A DNA stretch of 64,000 nt from JALNZF01 sp964447405. Lineage in GTDB: Bacteria > Nitrospirota > UBA9217. The DNA lies in assembly GCA_964447405.1 (NCBI GenBank), contig CAYUSP010000002.1, forward strand, positions 248,001 to 312,000. The letters are read 5' to 3'. How positions within the stretch are numbered: the stretch's first letter is position 1; each line of letters starts with the position of its first letter. The notes below the pieces were generated by a model. That model made no database searches and was not told the DNA's origin. It saw only the letters and a program-made list of their open reading frames with translations. Both the position numbers and the translations under genes were made by a program. This document shows positions 52,374-60,386 of this stretch, piece after piece.

Positions 52374-52411
52374 AAATCCGAAATTAGCGCGGCACGCTTC
52401 AGGAGCAAAGC

Positions 52412-52993
52412 ATGAAAGATACCATTATCAGGGCATTCGAAGAAAGCGCGCGAGTCAAAGTGGATTTTGTGCGCGAGTACGCAGATAAGATCATCGAGGT
52501 CGTTCACGTCATAGCTCAGGCCTTCCGTGAAGGCAAAAAGGTGATCCTTTTCGGAAATGGCGGCAGTGCTACCGATGCTTCTCATATTGCAGCGGAATTT
52601 GTGAATCGCTTCCTTATCGAACGTCCACCGCTGCCCGCCATCGCCCTGAACACCGATACGGCCGTGCTCACCTGCATCAGCAATGATTATGACTACTCAC
52701 AGGTCTTTTCGAAACAGCTGGCCGCTCTCGGCCATGAGGGTGATGTCGTGATAGGCATCACAACAAGTGGAAATTCTCCCAATATCGTCAAAGCACTCGA
52801 GGTGGCCAGAAAGAATAGTATGCGGACCATTGTTCTGACCGGAGGGACCGGAGGTAAACTGGCCAATGCTGCGGACCACACCTTCATTGTCCGGACCAAG
52901 AACACAGCTCGGATACAAGAGACCCACATCACCCTCGGCCACACGATCTGTCAGATGGTCGATGAGGAGCTCTTCGGAAACCATGCCAAATAA
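52412..52993 (+). CDS. gmhA: SIS-domain phosphoheptose isomerase (GmhA type)
   Basis: 193 residues. SIS-fold signature LFGNGGSATDASHIAAEFVNRF, the TSGNSPNIVKALE phosphosugar loop and the C-terminal ETHITLGHTICQMVDEELF with metal/active-site Glu and His. It converts sedoheptulose-7-phosphate for LPS heptose synthesis. AGGAG lies before ATG. The next gene overlaps by 11 bases. Confidence 0.92.
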   Translation: MKDTIIRAFEESARVKVDFVREYADKIIEVVHVIAQAFREGKKVILFGNGGSATDASHIAAEFVNRFLIERPPLPAIALNTDTAVLTCISNDYDYSQVFSKQLAALGHEGDVVIGITTSGNSPNIVKALEVARKNSMRTIVLTGGTGGKLANAADHTFIVRTKNTARIQETHITLGHTICQMVDEELFGNHAK

Positions 52994-53927
52994 ACACCTG
53001 AAAAAAATCGACACCTCGCGCGTCAGAACGTATTCCCTTAAAACTAGGGAAAGCAAGGTCCGTACGGACGATTTTGCAAAACCCCTCCGAAAAGGCGGCA
53101 GCTTCAGCGATTTTATTGCATCCCTTCCCGACATTCTCGCATCGCGACATTTTAAGGATGTCGCAACTGCCATTGTAAAGGCGCGCAAGCAGGGACGTCC
53201 TGTGATGCTCGGCATGGGCGCCCACGTGATCAAGGTGGGCTTGAATCCCTTGATCATCGACCTTCTGGAGAGGGGCATTATCACAAGCCTTTCGATCAAT
53301 GGAGCAGGCATCATCCACGACTTTGAACTGGCCATGATCGGTCAGACCTCAGAGGATGTGGACAAGGAAATCCTTACGGGTACATTCGGCATGGCTGAAG
53401 AAACAGGAAGCATGCTGAACCAGGCGATTGCTTCTGCGAGCGCAGATGAAGGGATTGGCGCGGCTGTGGGCCGAATGATCCAAACGGGCGATTTTCCTTT
53501 CAAGGATAAGAGCCTGCTGGCAGCCGGCCACCGTCTGGGCATTCCTGTCACTGTCCACGTAGCTATCGGGACTGACATCATCCATATGCATCCGTCCTTC
53601 GACGGCAAATTGACCGGGGAGACCGGACACAGGGACTTTATGACCTTTTGTTCACTCGTTTCTGATCTGGAAGGAGGAGTGTATATCAACCTCGGCTCAG
53701 CAGTGCTGCTGCCGGAGATCTTCCTCAAAGCCGTCACTCTCTGCAGAAACCTTGGCCATTCCTTGCAGCGTTTTACGACCGTGAACATGGATTTTGTTCA
53801 GCATTATCGTCCTACCACCAACGTGGTGCGACGTCCAACCCAGGGTGGAGGAAAGGGTTTCGCCCTGACAGGTCATCATGAAATCATGTTCCCCTTGCTC
53901 GCCGCAACTGTCATAGACCAATTCTGA
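52983..53927 (+). CDS. Conserved protein, deoxyhypusine-synthase-like, function unknown
   Basis: 314 residues from ATG at 52983, inside the end of gmhA. The middle reads GMGAHVIKVGLNPLIIDLLERG, LSINGAGIIHDFELAMIGQTSEDVD and VTVHVAIGTDIIHMHPSFDG, a Rossmann-like layout reminiscent of deoxyhypusine synthase. Bacteria lack eIF5A, so another role (for example NAD-dependent amine or sugar chemistry) is likely. Coupling to gmhA suggests a heptose or envelope context. Family function not known to me. Confidence 0.7.
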   Translation: MPNKHLKKIDTSRVRTYSLKTRESKVRTDDFAKPLRKGGSFSDFIASLPDILASRHFKDVATAIVKARKQGRPVMLGMGAHVIKVGLNPLIIDLLERGIITSLSINGAGIIHDFELAMIGQTSEDVDKEILTGTFGMAEETGSMLNQAIASASADEGIGAAVGRMIQTGDFPFKDKSLLAAGHRLGIPVTVHVAIGTDIIHMHPSFDGKLTGETGHRDFMTFCSLVSDLEGGVYINLGSAVLLPEIFLKAVTLCRNLGHSLQRFTTVNMDFVQHYRPTTNVVRRPTQGGGKGFALTGHHEIMFPLLAATVIDQF

Positions 53928-54040
53928 ACGAGAAAACGACAGAGGCATCCCACCTCTTTTGCTTACCGCAGGTTTAACCCATCAACTACTCAAGATATTT
54001 TCCCGAAACACGTTTTAATCATAAAGCCTATCATTATTCG

Positions 54041-54054
54041 ACAGACGGGTCTGT
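54041..54054. promoter_or_regulatory. Inverted repeat ACAGAC-GG-GTCTGT
   Basis: Perfect 6-base arms with a 2-base centre, about 155 bases upstream of the -24 element at 54210. It is a candidate activator site for the sigma-54-type promoter. Confidence 0.45.
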
Positions 54055-54180
54055 ATTATACCGTCCAAAAACGCTACACTATTTTATCGCCATTATCTCA
54101 ATTGGTTAGCCAAAATCATTCCATATAATCCATTACACTCCGTCCAGTTTCCGACAGCCGTAGCCGACGCATCAGCCGTA

Positions 54181-54194
54181 ACATATTAATATGT
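54181..54194. promoter_or_regulatory. Perfect palindrome ACATATTAATATGT
   Basis: A 14-bp palindrome ending 15 bases before the -24 element. It is AT-rich, so it may be an IHF-like/bending or repressor site, or chance. Confidence 0.35.
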
Positions 54195-54208
54195 AATATG
54201 TTTTATTA

Positions 54209-54224
54209 TGGCAACATCCTTGCT
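54209..54224 (+). promoter_or_regulatory. Sigma-54-type promoter for the tiny membrane protein gene
   Basis: TGGCAACATCCTTGCT: GG (54210-54211) and GC (54222-54223) are separated by exactly 10 bases. The expected start is near 54235, with a 55-base leader. Confidence 0.65.
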
Positions 54225-54289
54225 ATATAATGACTAAAATACGCAAAGCCTGATTGCTGTGTTTAGCAGCGTAAAGAGGGAGGTTGGTC

Positions 54290-54445
54290 ATGGAAATAGT
54301 GATAGGAGCCATTATAGTAATAACCGGCGGTTTTCTCGCCTTGTTCATGATGTCCTGTTGCGTAGTGGCAAAACATGCTGACGAGCAAAGAGAATCCATT
54401 TTTGCTTCGCTTGCCACGGGCTATCATTCGGATAAGTTCGAATAA
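54290..54445 (+). CDS. Tiny single-pass membrane protein, 51 residues
   Basis: ATG at 54290 has GGGAGG 6 bases upstream. The protein starts MEIVIGAIIVITGGFLALFM, a single membrane helix (about 3-27) with a double Cys (MSCCVVA) at its end, followed by a charged 22-residue tail (KHADEQRESIF... DKFE). No family recognised. The good ribosome binding site and the dedicated sigma-54-type promoter argue that it is real. It could be a small regulator of a membrane complex or a stress-type microprotein. Confidence 0.7.
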   Translation: MEIVIGAIIVITGGFLALFMMSCCVVAKHADEQRESIFASLATGYHSDKFE

Positions 54446-54821
54446 TTCACCGCAGGAACCGAATATCCAGAATATTTATAGGAAATCTGAAGATCTTACC
54501 CCCCCCGACGCCTGTGCGCCTCCAAATGTGAAAATTTGTGGAGACGTACAGGCGTCCCCCCTTATTGATCATTGTAATCAAATCGTTAGAAGTTTCTCGT
54601 CCGGGATTTAAAGTTGGAATTATCCTGCAAACCAGCCATATCTTGTGTATAGTATCCCTATGCAGCAACATAGCAGCACTCCGGCAAACGCACAACAATC
54701 AGCGTACATGGTAATGCACCTGGACATCCAACCGGGCTGACTGATATCGTGCTGCTTCTTTTGTTCTACTGTTCTGGCAAATCGCAACTATCAATTTCAC
54801 ATTAGGTGTTCGGAAGGGCAT
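54446..54821. other. Intergenic region, 376 bp
   Basis: It contains one long hairpin (54507-54556). A stretch around 54614-54628 resembles a sigma-54 site but with wrong spacing. Nothing else recognised. Confidence 0.5.
54507..54556. repeat. Long imperfect hairpin between C-tracts
   Basis: Arms GACGCCTGT (54507-54515) and ACAGGCGTC (54548-54556) are perfect. Pairing continues inward for about 11 more positions with two mismatches, with a loop around TGTGAAAAT. Runs of C flank both sides. There is no T-tract, so it is not a classical terminator. Its place 62 bases after the tiny gene suggests a 3'-end stabiliser or a REP-like element. Confidence 0.6.
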
Positions 54822-55151
54822 ATGCAGAAGATACCGATTGCCCTGGCAGCGCCAGGCATGGTGCTGGCCAGGGATATTATGAATACCGATAACCCCTCCA
54901 GCATGCCGATTTGCGGCAAAGGCGTAAAGCTGTCTGAATCATTGATCGACAGACTGCAGCAGATGGGAGTCCAGTCCATTTCCGTGGAAGGCCGGCCCGT
55001 GATAATTGAGGGCGAGGCAAATGCTGAGCAATTGCTCGCTGCACTCGACCAGCGCTTTGTCCGCGTGGAAAAAGACCCTCTGATGATGCGGGTCAAGGAA
55101 CTCTACCGCAAACAGATACAGAGGACCATGGGGGAGTCCGATGGCGGATAA
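54822..55151 (+). CDS. Small protein resembling the N-terminal domain of HD-GYP/HDOD partners
   Basis: 109 residues, GGAAGGG upstream. The start IALAAPGMVLARDIMNTDN with ICGKGVKLSESLIDRLQQMGVQSISVEG is the short beta module that often precedes HD-type signalling domains (PGMVLARDI... GxLT...). Here it stands alone and overlaps the HDOD gene by 11 bases, so the two may act together as a split protein. Confidence 0.7.
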   Translation: MQKIPIALAAPGMVLARDIMNTDNPSSMPICGKGVKLSESLIDRLQQMGVQSISVEGRPVIIEGEANAEQLLAALDQRFVRVEKDPLMMRVKELYRKQIQRTMGESDGG

Positions 55152-56004
55152 GCGGAGTGAAATGCGGAGTCTGATCCGCGACACGAAGTCCCTGCCTACG
55201 CTTCCCGGCATTATCACCAAGCTCGGTTCGCTCGCGGACAACGACAAGGTGTCAGCTCATGAGATGGCCCGCGTAGTTTCCGCGGACCAGGTCCTGTCGG
55301 CCAAGGTACTCAAACTCGTGAACTCGGCATTCTATGGCTTCCCTGGACGCGTATCCACGGTGTCAAACGCCTTGATCCTTCTCGGGGTAAACGTGGTCAA
55401 GAGCCTGGCCATCACCAGCTCGATATTCGACATCATGGAAAAGAGCATCGTCGGCCTCTGGGAGCACTCCATGGGCGTTGCCACAGCGGCAGGCACTATC
55501 GCACGTACCTTGAAGCTGCCTGAACCCGAGGAAACCGCCACAGCCGCGCTGCTCCATGACATTGGCAAGGTGATCATCAAAATTAAACTGCAGGACGATT
55601 ACGCTCAGCTGACCGCATTGATGAACGAGAAAGGCTGCACCATGATGGAGGCAGAGCGCGACCTGCTGGACATCGACCATGCTGAGATCGGCGGATTGCT
55701 GGCCCGGTCATGGCTGCTGCCGGAAAAGCTGATAGAACCGATCACCTGCCATCATCAGGTGGACCGGTCACAGGCGCATCAGAGCAAAACCGCGGTCATC
55801 CATCTTGCGGATGTGCTGATCAAGGCTTCCGGCTTCGGGTTCAGCGGCGATATTCTGGTTCCGCAGATCCAGCAAACGGCATGGAGCAGGCTCGGCATGA
55901 CTGATGCCATCCTGGCATCCATCATTGCCGAAGTTGAGGATAAACTCGTAGAGGTTAAAAACTTCAGCATGGAGATCCAGTTGACCGATGAAGCCCAAGC
56001 ATAG
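55141..56004 (+). CDS. HDOD-domain signalling protein
   Basis: 287 residues. HDOD core: LPTLPGIITKLGSLADNDK, SAKVLKLVNSAFYGFPGRVSTVSNALILLGVNVVKSLA (in blocks) and LLHDIGKVI with His-Asp present. HDOD proteins are HD-phosphohydrolase relatives in signalling and motility. The HD pair in LLHDIGK is intact, so residual hydrolase activity cannot be excluded. Middle gene of an overlapping three-gene operon. Confidence 0.9.
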   Translation: MADKRSEMRSLIRDTKSLPTLPGIITKLGSLADNDKVSAHEMARVVSADQVLSAKVLKLVNSAFYGFPGRVSTVSNALILLGVNVVKSLAITSSIFDIMEKSIVGLWEHSMGVATAAGTIARTLKLPEPEETATAALLHDIGKVIIKIKLQDDYAQLTALMNEKGCTMMEAERDLLDIDHAEIGGLLARSWLLPEKLIEPITCHHQVDRSQAHQSKTAVIHLADVLIKASGFGFSGDILVPQIQQTAWSRLGMTDAILASIIAEVEDKLVEVKNFSMEIQLTDEAQA

Positions 56005-56950
56005 GATCGCACTCCTTTCAAAAAACCGCGAGCTCCGGTATACCCTGGAGCTCCGCCTCTTAAGCAAGAGCTATCAGGTGGTGCTATTGCCGGAGCCGTC
56101 TCATGTACTGGGCTTCCTCTACTCGGACCCGCCAGACATCATGATCTTCGACCTTTCCGCGCCGGATGACGCACTCCACTCGGCGCTCCTGCAGCTCAAG
56201 CAGGACAGTTATTTCAGCGTCATCCCGGTAATCGGCCTCATCACCCTGTCCGATGTTGGTCTGTTCGATTGGGATCGCTTCCCGCTTGATGATTTTGTGG
56301 CCCTCCCCATTAACTATGACGACCTGTTCAGCCGCATCGCTCTTTCTTTTCAGAGGCTGCAACGGGTCTTTGACAACAATCCGCTTACCAAACTGCCGGG
56401 CAATACCTCTATCCAAAAAGCCATCGAACGCTCGCTCGGCCGGCCGCTCGCGGTCTGCTATGTCGACATCAATAATTTTAAACCCTATAACGATGCCTAC
56501 GGTTTTTCGCGGGGGGATGAGGTGCTTCGCATGGTAGGCAGGATCATGGCGAATACGGTGAGAGAGTCCAGCGGGAATGGTTTTATCGGCCATGTCGGCG
56601 GGGATGACTTCGTGTTCATCGTCCCCCTTGAATGCGCCGAGCAGGTCTGCACAGCCATCATCGACAGATTCAATGTGATCATATCAGATCTGTTTGTGGA
56701 GGAAGACAAGGAGCGGGGATATTATGTGGGAAAGGACCGAAAAGGGGAAGCCCAGCGGTTCCCGCTTCTCGGCGTCTCGATCGCCGTGGTGCCAACCAAT
56801 AATCCGACTGTCCAGCACACGGGCAAGGTTGTCGAGGTTGCCGCAGAACTTAAAAAACTCGCCAAGAAATCCAACAAAAGCTGTTACGTAGTCGACCGGC
56901 GGAAAACAGCACCAGCCGAGGACTGCATCATCGATCTCATACACGAGTAA
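55988..56950 (+). CDS. Receiver-like plus GGDEF domain protein with GGDDF signature
   Basis: 320 residues. The N-terminal ~120 residues are a receiver-like domain (LLSKNRELRYTLELRLLSKSYQVVLL... PPDIMIFDLSAPDD) in which the phospho-acceptor Asp is plausible but the start pocket is not acidic. The C-terminal GGDEF domain reads HVGGDDFVFIVP. The fourth position is D instead of E, and no RxxD I-site is present. Activity is uncertain: it may be a weak cyclase or a binding protein. It overlaps the HDOD gene by 17 bases. Confidence 0.82.
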   Translation: MKPKHRIALLSKNRELRYTLELRLLSKSYQVVLLPEPSHVLGFLYSDPPDIMIFDLSAPDDALHSALLQLKQDSYFSVIPVIGLITLSDVGLFDWDRFPLDDFVALPINYDDLFSRIALSFQRLQRVFDNNPLTKLPGNTSIQKAIERSLGRPLAVCYVDINNFKPYNDAYGFSRGDEVLRMVGRIMANTVRESSGNGFIGHVGGDDFVFIVPLECAEQVCTAIIDRFNVIISDLFVEEDKERGYYVGKDRKGEAQRFPLLGVSIAVVPTNNPTVQHTGKVVEVAAELKKLAKKSNKSCYVVDRRKTAPAEDCIIDLIHE

Positions 56951-57015
56951 GACAAAACTACTGACGCGTATCACTGGACTTTTGTCAATTGATCCGTTTT
57001 CGCGTTAATTCATCA

Positions 57016-57471
57016 TCATTCCAGTATTTGTTTCTCCGAGAGTATCTCTCCCTTCACCCCAACGACAGTCTCGACAAGGGGGATTTTCCTGCCCGAGCGG
57101 TTGATCGCCTCTTTCAGGACCACGGTCATTCCACCACAACAGGGCACTTCCATCCTGAGGCAGGTCACGCGTTTAAGCGGGACGGAGCTGAAGATCTCGG
57201 TAAATTTCGCAATATATTGCGAAGAATCGTCGAGCTTGGGACAGCCTATCAGTACCTTTTTTCCGGGAAGAAATTTCTCATGAAATCCCGGCGTCGCGAA
57301 CGCAGTGCAGTCGGCTGCGACCAGCAGGTCAGCGTCCTGCAGGAACGGCGCTGAGGTGCCGATCAGCTTAATCTGGATGGGCCAGTGGGAAAGCCGACCG
57401 TCTTTGTCGTCGGCCGCCGGTGCCGCTTTGATCGATGAACAGGAAGGACAGTCAGTCGTATGGGTTTGCAT
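57016..57471 (-). CDS. Ferredoxin-family relative lacking the N-terminal 4Fe-4S part
   Basis: 151 residues from ATG at 57471 (GGAGG upstream). The body (LSHWPIQIKLIGTSAPFLQDADLLVAADC, KKVLIGCPKLDD, VTCLRMEVPCCGGM) matches the C-terminal domain of a family of anaerobe proteins that carry two 4Fe-4S clusters at the N-terminus. Here the N-terminus has only the short Cys motif CPSCSS. Several conserved Cys remain (AADC, IGC, PCCGG), so metal or cofactor binding is possible. Function unknown. Confidence 0.72.
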   Translation of the reverse strand: MQTHTTDCPSCSSIKAAPAADDKDGRLSHWPIQIKLIGTSAPFLQDADLLVAADCTAFATPGFHEKFLPGKKVLIGCPKLDDSSQYIAKFTEIFSSVPLKRVTCLRMEVPCCGGMTVVLKEAINRSGRKIPLVETVVGVKGEILSEKQILE

Positions 57472-57631
57472 GGTATACCTCCGATGTATTAGTTGTGTCA
57501 GTATACCAGTTTGGTCCGTTGCTGCACCATGATGCATATCATATCTGTAGTTATGGTGAAGCACACCTCAACCACACCGAAATCCGTGTCTTCTTTTGGA
57601 GACGATCCCTTGTCGCCGCAATAAATAGTCA

Positions 57632-57660
57632 TTGCTTTGTTATACTATTTTTTATAGTAT
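57632..57660 (+). promoter_or_regulatory. Promoter of galE with inverted repeat
   Basis: TTGCTT (57632-57637), 17-base spacer, TAGTAT (57655-57660), 44 bases before the galE ATG. The perfect inverted repeat ATACTAT (57642-57648) / ATAGTAT (57654-57660), with a 5-T loop, covers the spacer and -10, so it may be an operator. Confidence 0.5.
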
Positions 57661-57704
57661 CAACAAAAGTACGCATAGTTTCATTGAGAGGGAGAGCCGA
57701 TATC

Positions 57705-58697
57705 ATGAAAAAAATTCTCGTAACCGGCGGAGCAGGATACATCGGCAGTCACGTCGTCCGCCAGTTGAGCGAATCCGGCCGAACGGTGATCGTGTATGAC
57801 AATCTTTCCACCGGATTTGCCGATGCCCTGATCCACGGCGAACAGTTGATCGTGGGGGACCTTGCCGAAACAGACCGCTTGGCATCCGTATTCCGGAGCC
57901 ATGATATAGACGCAGTCCTTCATTTCGCGGCATCCATCGTTGCACCAGAATCCGTAACGAACCCCCTTGACTATTACTCCAACAATACCATGAACACACT
58001 TCAGTTGATCCGTGCCTGTGTCCAGCATCGTGTGAACAAATTCATTTTTTCCAGCACGGCGGCTGTATATGGCGAGCCGGAAAGCGGCTTTGCTTCCGAG
58101 GATACTCCAACCCGTCCGATGAATCCCTATGGCACCTCGAAATTGATGAGCGAATGGATCCTGCATGATACCGCCCGTGCACACGGGCTCCGCTATGTGG
58201 CACTGCGGTATTTCAATGTGGCCGGGGCTGATCCCCAGACGCGCATGGGCCAGCGTACGCCACAAGCGACCCATTTGATCAAGATAAGTTGCCAGGCGGC
58301 GTTGGGCCTGCGCCCAGGCATGTCTGTGTATGGAACCGATTATGCAACTCTTGACGGAACAGGAATACGCGACTACATCCATATCGAGGACCTGGCAGCG
58401 GCCCATCTGGCCGCCCTCGCATATCTCGAACAGGGGCATCCCCCACTGATGCTGAATGTAGGGTACGGGAAGGGAAGTACCGTCCGCGAGGTCATCAAAA
58501 TGGTCAAGGAAGTATCCGGTGTGGATTTCCCCATAATTGACGAACCGCGGCGCCCCGGGGATCCTGCAATGCTGGTCGCCAAGGCGGAGCGGATACGCAA
58601 AGTCCTTCATTGGCAACCGCAGCGAAACAGTCTGAAAGTTATTGTAGAGGATGCGTGGAAGTGGGAAAAGAAAATGGCCCGGCAAGGAAACAACTGA
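57705..58697 (+). CDS. galE: UDP-glucose 4-epimerase
   Basis: 330 residues from ATG at 57705. NAD-binding VTGGAGYIGSHVVRQL, catalytic SSTAAVYGEP and YGTSKLMSE (YxxxK), and YFNVAGADP. It interconverts UDP-glucose and UDP-galactose for surface polysaccharide. Its stop faces the FlhB-like gene with an 7-base gap. Confidence 0.94.
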   Translation: MKKILVTGGAGYIGSHVVRQLSESGRTVIVYDNLSTGFADALIHGEQLIVGDLAETDRLASVFRSHDIDAVLHFAASIVAPESVTNPLDYYSNNTMNTLQLIRACVQHRVNKFIFSSTAAVYGEPESGFASEDTPTRPMNPYGTSKLMSEWILHDTARAHGLRYVALRYFNVAGADPQTRMGQRTPQATHLIKISCQAALGLRPGMSVYGTDYATLDGTGIRDYIHIEDLAAAHLAALAYLEQGHPPLMLNVGYGKGSTVREVIKMVKEVSGVDFPIIDEPRRPGDPAMLVAKAERIRKVLHWQPQRNSLKVIVEDAWKWEKKMARQGNN

Positions 58698-58704
58698 CCG
58701 GGCT

Positions 58705-58983
58705 TCACGTCCGGGGGCCGACTTTGCTGCTCATTTTGTAAATGTACGCCAGGATCTCTGCAACAGCCTTGTACAACTCAGAAGGAATCTCTTCATAGAG
58801 TTCTATTGTCGATAGAATCTCGATCAAATGCCGGTCCTCATGGACCGGCACTCCGTTCTTGCGGGCAACGTCGATGATCTTCTTGGCAATCATCCCCCTG
58901 CCTTTGGCAACGACAACCGGCGCGGCATCGGCTCCGCTGCGATATCGCAGGGCTGCTGCCCTTTCCTGTTTATCCTTACTCAT
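58705..58983 (-). CDS. FlhB cytoplasmic-domain-like protein, copy B
   Basis: 92 residues. It matches only the C-terminal domain of FlhB/YscU: ALRYRSGADAAPVVVAKGRGMIAKKII, GVPVHEDRHLIEILSTIELYEEIP and ELYKAVAEILAYIYKM (in blocks). It lacks the membrane part and the NPTH autocleavage motif, so it corresponds to the already-cleaved C-terminal fragment (FlhX-like proteins can replace it in some species). It follows FliK-like copy B after a 155-base gap. Confidence 0.85.
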   Translation of the reverse strand: MSKDKQERAAALRYRSGADAAPVVVAKGRGMIAKKIIDVARKNGVPVHEDRHLIEILSTIELYEEIPSELYKAVAEILAYIYKMSSKVGPRT

Positions 58984-59138
58984 CCGTTGCGGCGCCTTTC
59001 TTCGACGTTCGCTTCATCCAAGAAACCCAAAACCACTCAGCCTAACCGCACGAAGAAATCAACCCTAAGCTCGAAGAATAGACAAGGTTAATCACTCTGC
59101 GTTCTCTGAAACCTCTGCGGTAAATGCCTTTTATAAGT

Positions 59139-60230
59139 TCATGTTCGAATGCTCAGTCCTGCTCCTGATGCGTTATCAAAACTGATCCCGGCTTGATGAT
59201 GCATCTGCAACCGGCCGATCCTGAGGCCGGCTTTGCTGAATTGATCCTTCAGCATATCAACACCGCCTTGCAGCAGATGATAGAGCGATTCATTTTCCGC
59301 TGAACAGGCCATATGAATATGCCCGGCATGAAGCAGCAGGTTCACTTTTACCTTCCCCACATCCTCAAGATCGAGATGTATGATGCAGGAATAAGAGGAA
59401 TCTCCCGGCTGCCCCCGGTCCGACTCCCGAAAAATGATCTCGCCGTCCCTGAGCTGTTTCCAAATAAGGGGGAGGAAGAACTGAAGCGAGTCCGTGAGCT
59501 TGGACTGCAGCTGATAAAACTCGATGTTCCGAATCACGGTGTTCAGTGCGTCGATAAGCTCATCGGGTCTGATCATGCTCCTGAGGTTTTCGAGTTTGCC
59601 CGGCGAGTTCAGAAAAGTATCCTTGAGCCGGAGCAGCGATGCTTTCAGATCGTTCGCGATGATCCTGCCGGCCTCGATATCGGCATTCTTCCCATCCGCC
59701 TCGATTCCCAGGGCCAGTATCCGCAATTTGTTCTCGAAAAAAACTCCACCGTTCTCCACCACATCCTTCATTGCCTTCCCGCTCAGATGATCGATCTGGA
59801 GCAAAAACCGCTCCACAATGGAAATCTCGGGCAGGCCCTGCTGCAGCTGCGGAGGAATCGTCTTGAGCAGGCTGACGAGACTGGACATTCCTTCGGAGCC
59901 GGACTGGACGCGGTCAAGTTTGCTCATCTCCGAGACAATCGTGTTCCGGATATGGCCTGCAGACTCGGTAGCTGCACCCCCGGCAAGCCTCAGGCATATG
60001 GTGTTATCCGACCGCTCCACCCGCAGCGCAAGAATATCCCCTTTGCTGAGAGCGACATCAGTCTGCACCTCCAGGACCATGTTCTTGATCTTGACCGTCG
60101 CGGTATTGTCGGCTCCTGTTTGCACTACCTCAGCCGAAATAACTTCGCCCGGGCGAAACGGCAGACTTTCCCTGCCGCTTATGTTCAGCGTCAAAGCACG
60201 GCCAGTCGATGAAATGGGATTTCCTTCCAA
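59139..60230 (-). CDS. FliK-like hook-length control protein, copy B
   Basis: 363 residues, TTG start at 60230 with GAGGAG upstream. The C-terminal ~90 residues fit the FliK C-terminal domain (YSCIIHLDLEDVGKVKVNLLLHAGHIHMACSAENESLYHLL, in blocks). The N-terminal region aligns with copy A (RPGEVISAEVVQTGADNTATVKI against LQVGDIVQAQVMTVTDTAIAIRM). FliK measures the hook and switches FlhB specificity by contacting its C-terminal domain, which matches the paired FlhB-like genes. Confidence 0.8.
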   Translation of the reverse strand: MEGNPISSTGRALTLNISGRESLPFRPGEVISAEVVQTGADNTATVKIKNMVLEVQTDVALSKGDILALRVERSDNTICLRLAGGAATESAGHIRNTIVSEMSKLDRVQSGSEGMSSLVSLLKTIPPQLQQGLPEISIVERFLLQIDHLSGKAMKDVVENGGVFFENKLRILALGIEADGKNADIEAGRIIANDLKASLLRLKDTFLNSPGKLENLRSMIRPDELIDALNTVIRNIEFYQLQSKLTDSLQFFLPLIWKQLRDGEIIFRESDRGQPGDSSYSCIIHLDLEDVGKVKVNLLLHAGHIHMACSAENESLYHLLQGGVDMLKDQFSKAGLRIGRLQMHHQAGISFDNASGAGLSIRT

Positions 60231-60386
60231 ATCGCGCTCCTCGTTTTCGCTGCATTCCTCCCATTATAGCAGATGCGCAGCACGTATCATTGCAATGGCC
60301 TCGATTGGATACCGTGCGCGGAACCTCTCTGGGTAAAGACCGGGATAACAGAAAGGAAACGTGAACAAGAACCTGGCGGTATGCTC

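Larger units (their letters stand above)
51968..52411. other. Intergenic region with two strong promoters, 444 bp
   Basis: It holds two near-consensus plus-strand promoters (52144-52172 and 52346-52373) and, between them, a structured segment proposed as a small RNA or long leader. The first ~150 bases after rsmA hold nothing recognisable. Confidence 0.65.
53928..54289. other. AT-rich intergenic region, 362 bp
   Basis: It holds an inverted repeat (54041-54054), a 14-bp palindrome (54181-54194) and a sigma-54-type promoter (54209-54224), all upstream of the tiny membrane protein gene. Its composition is clearly more AT-rich than the surrounding genes. No other gene is visible. Confidence 0.65.

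Noticed and set aside
54507..54556. Hairpin considered as an integron attC site or a rho-independent terminator
   Set aside because: No RYYYAAC/GTTRRRY core sites, no integrase nearby, and no T-tract on either strand.
54614..54628. Sigma-54-like sequence TTGG...TGC upstream of the HDOD operon
   Set aside because: GG and GC are 9 bases apart; sigma-54 tolerates almost no change from 10.
59092..59138. Phrase around TCTGCGTTCTCTGAAACCT as another repeat copy
   Set aside because: Only a weak partial echo near 60318; too little similarity to call within this window.
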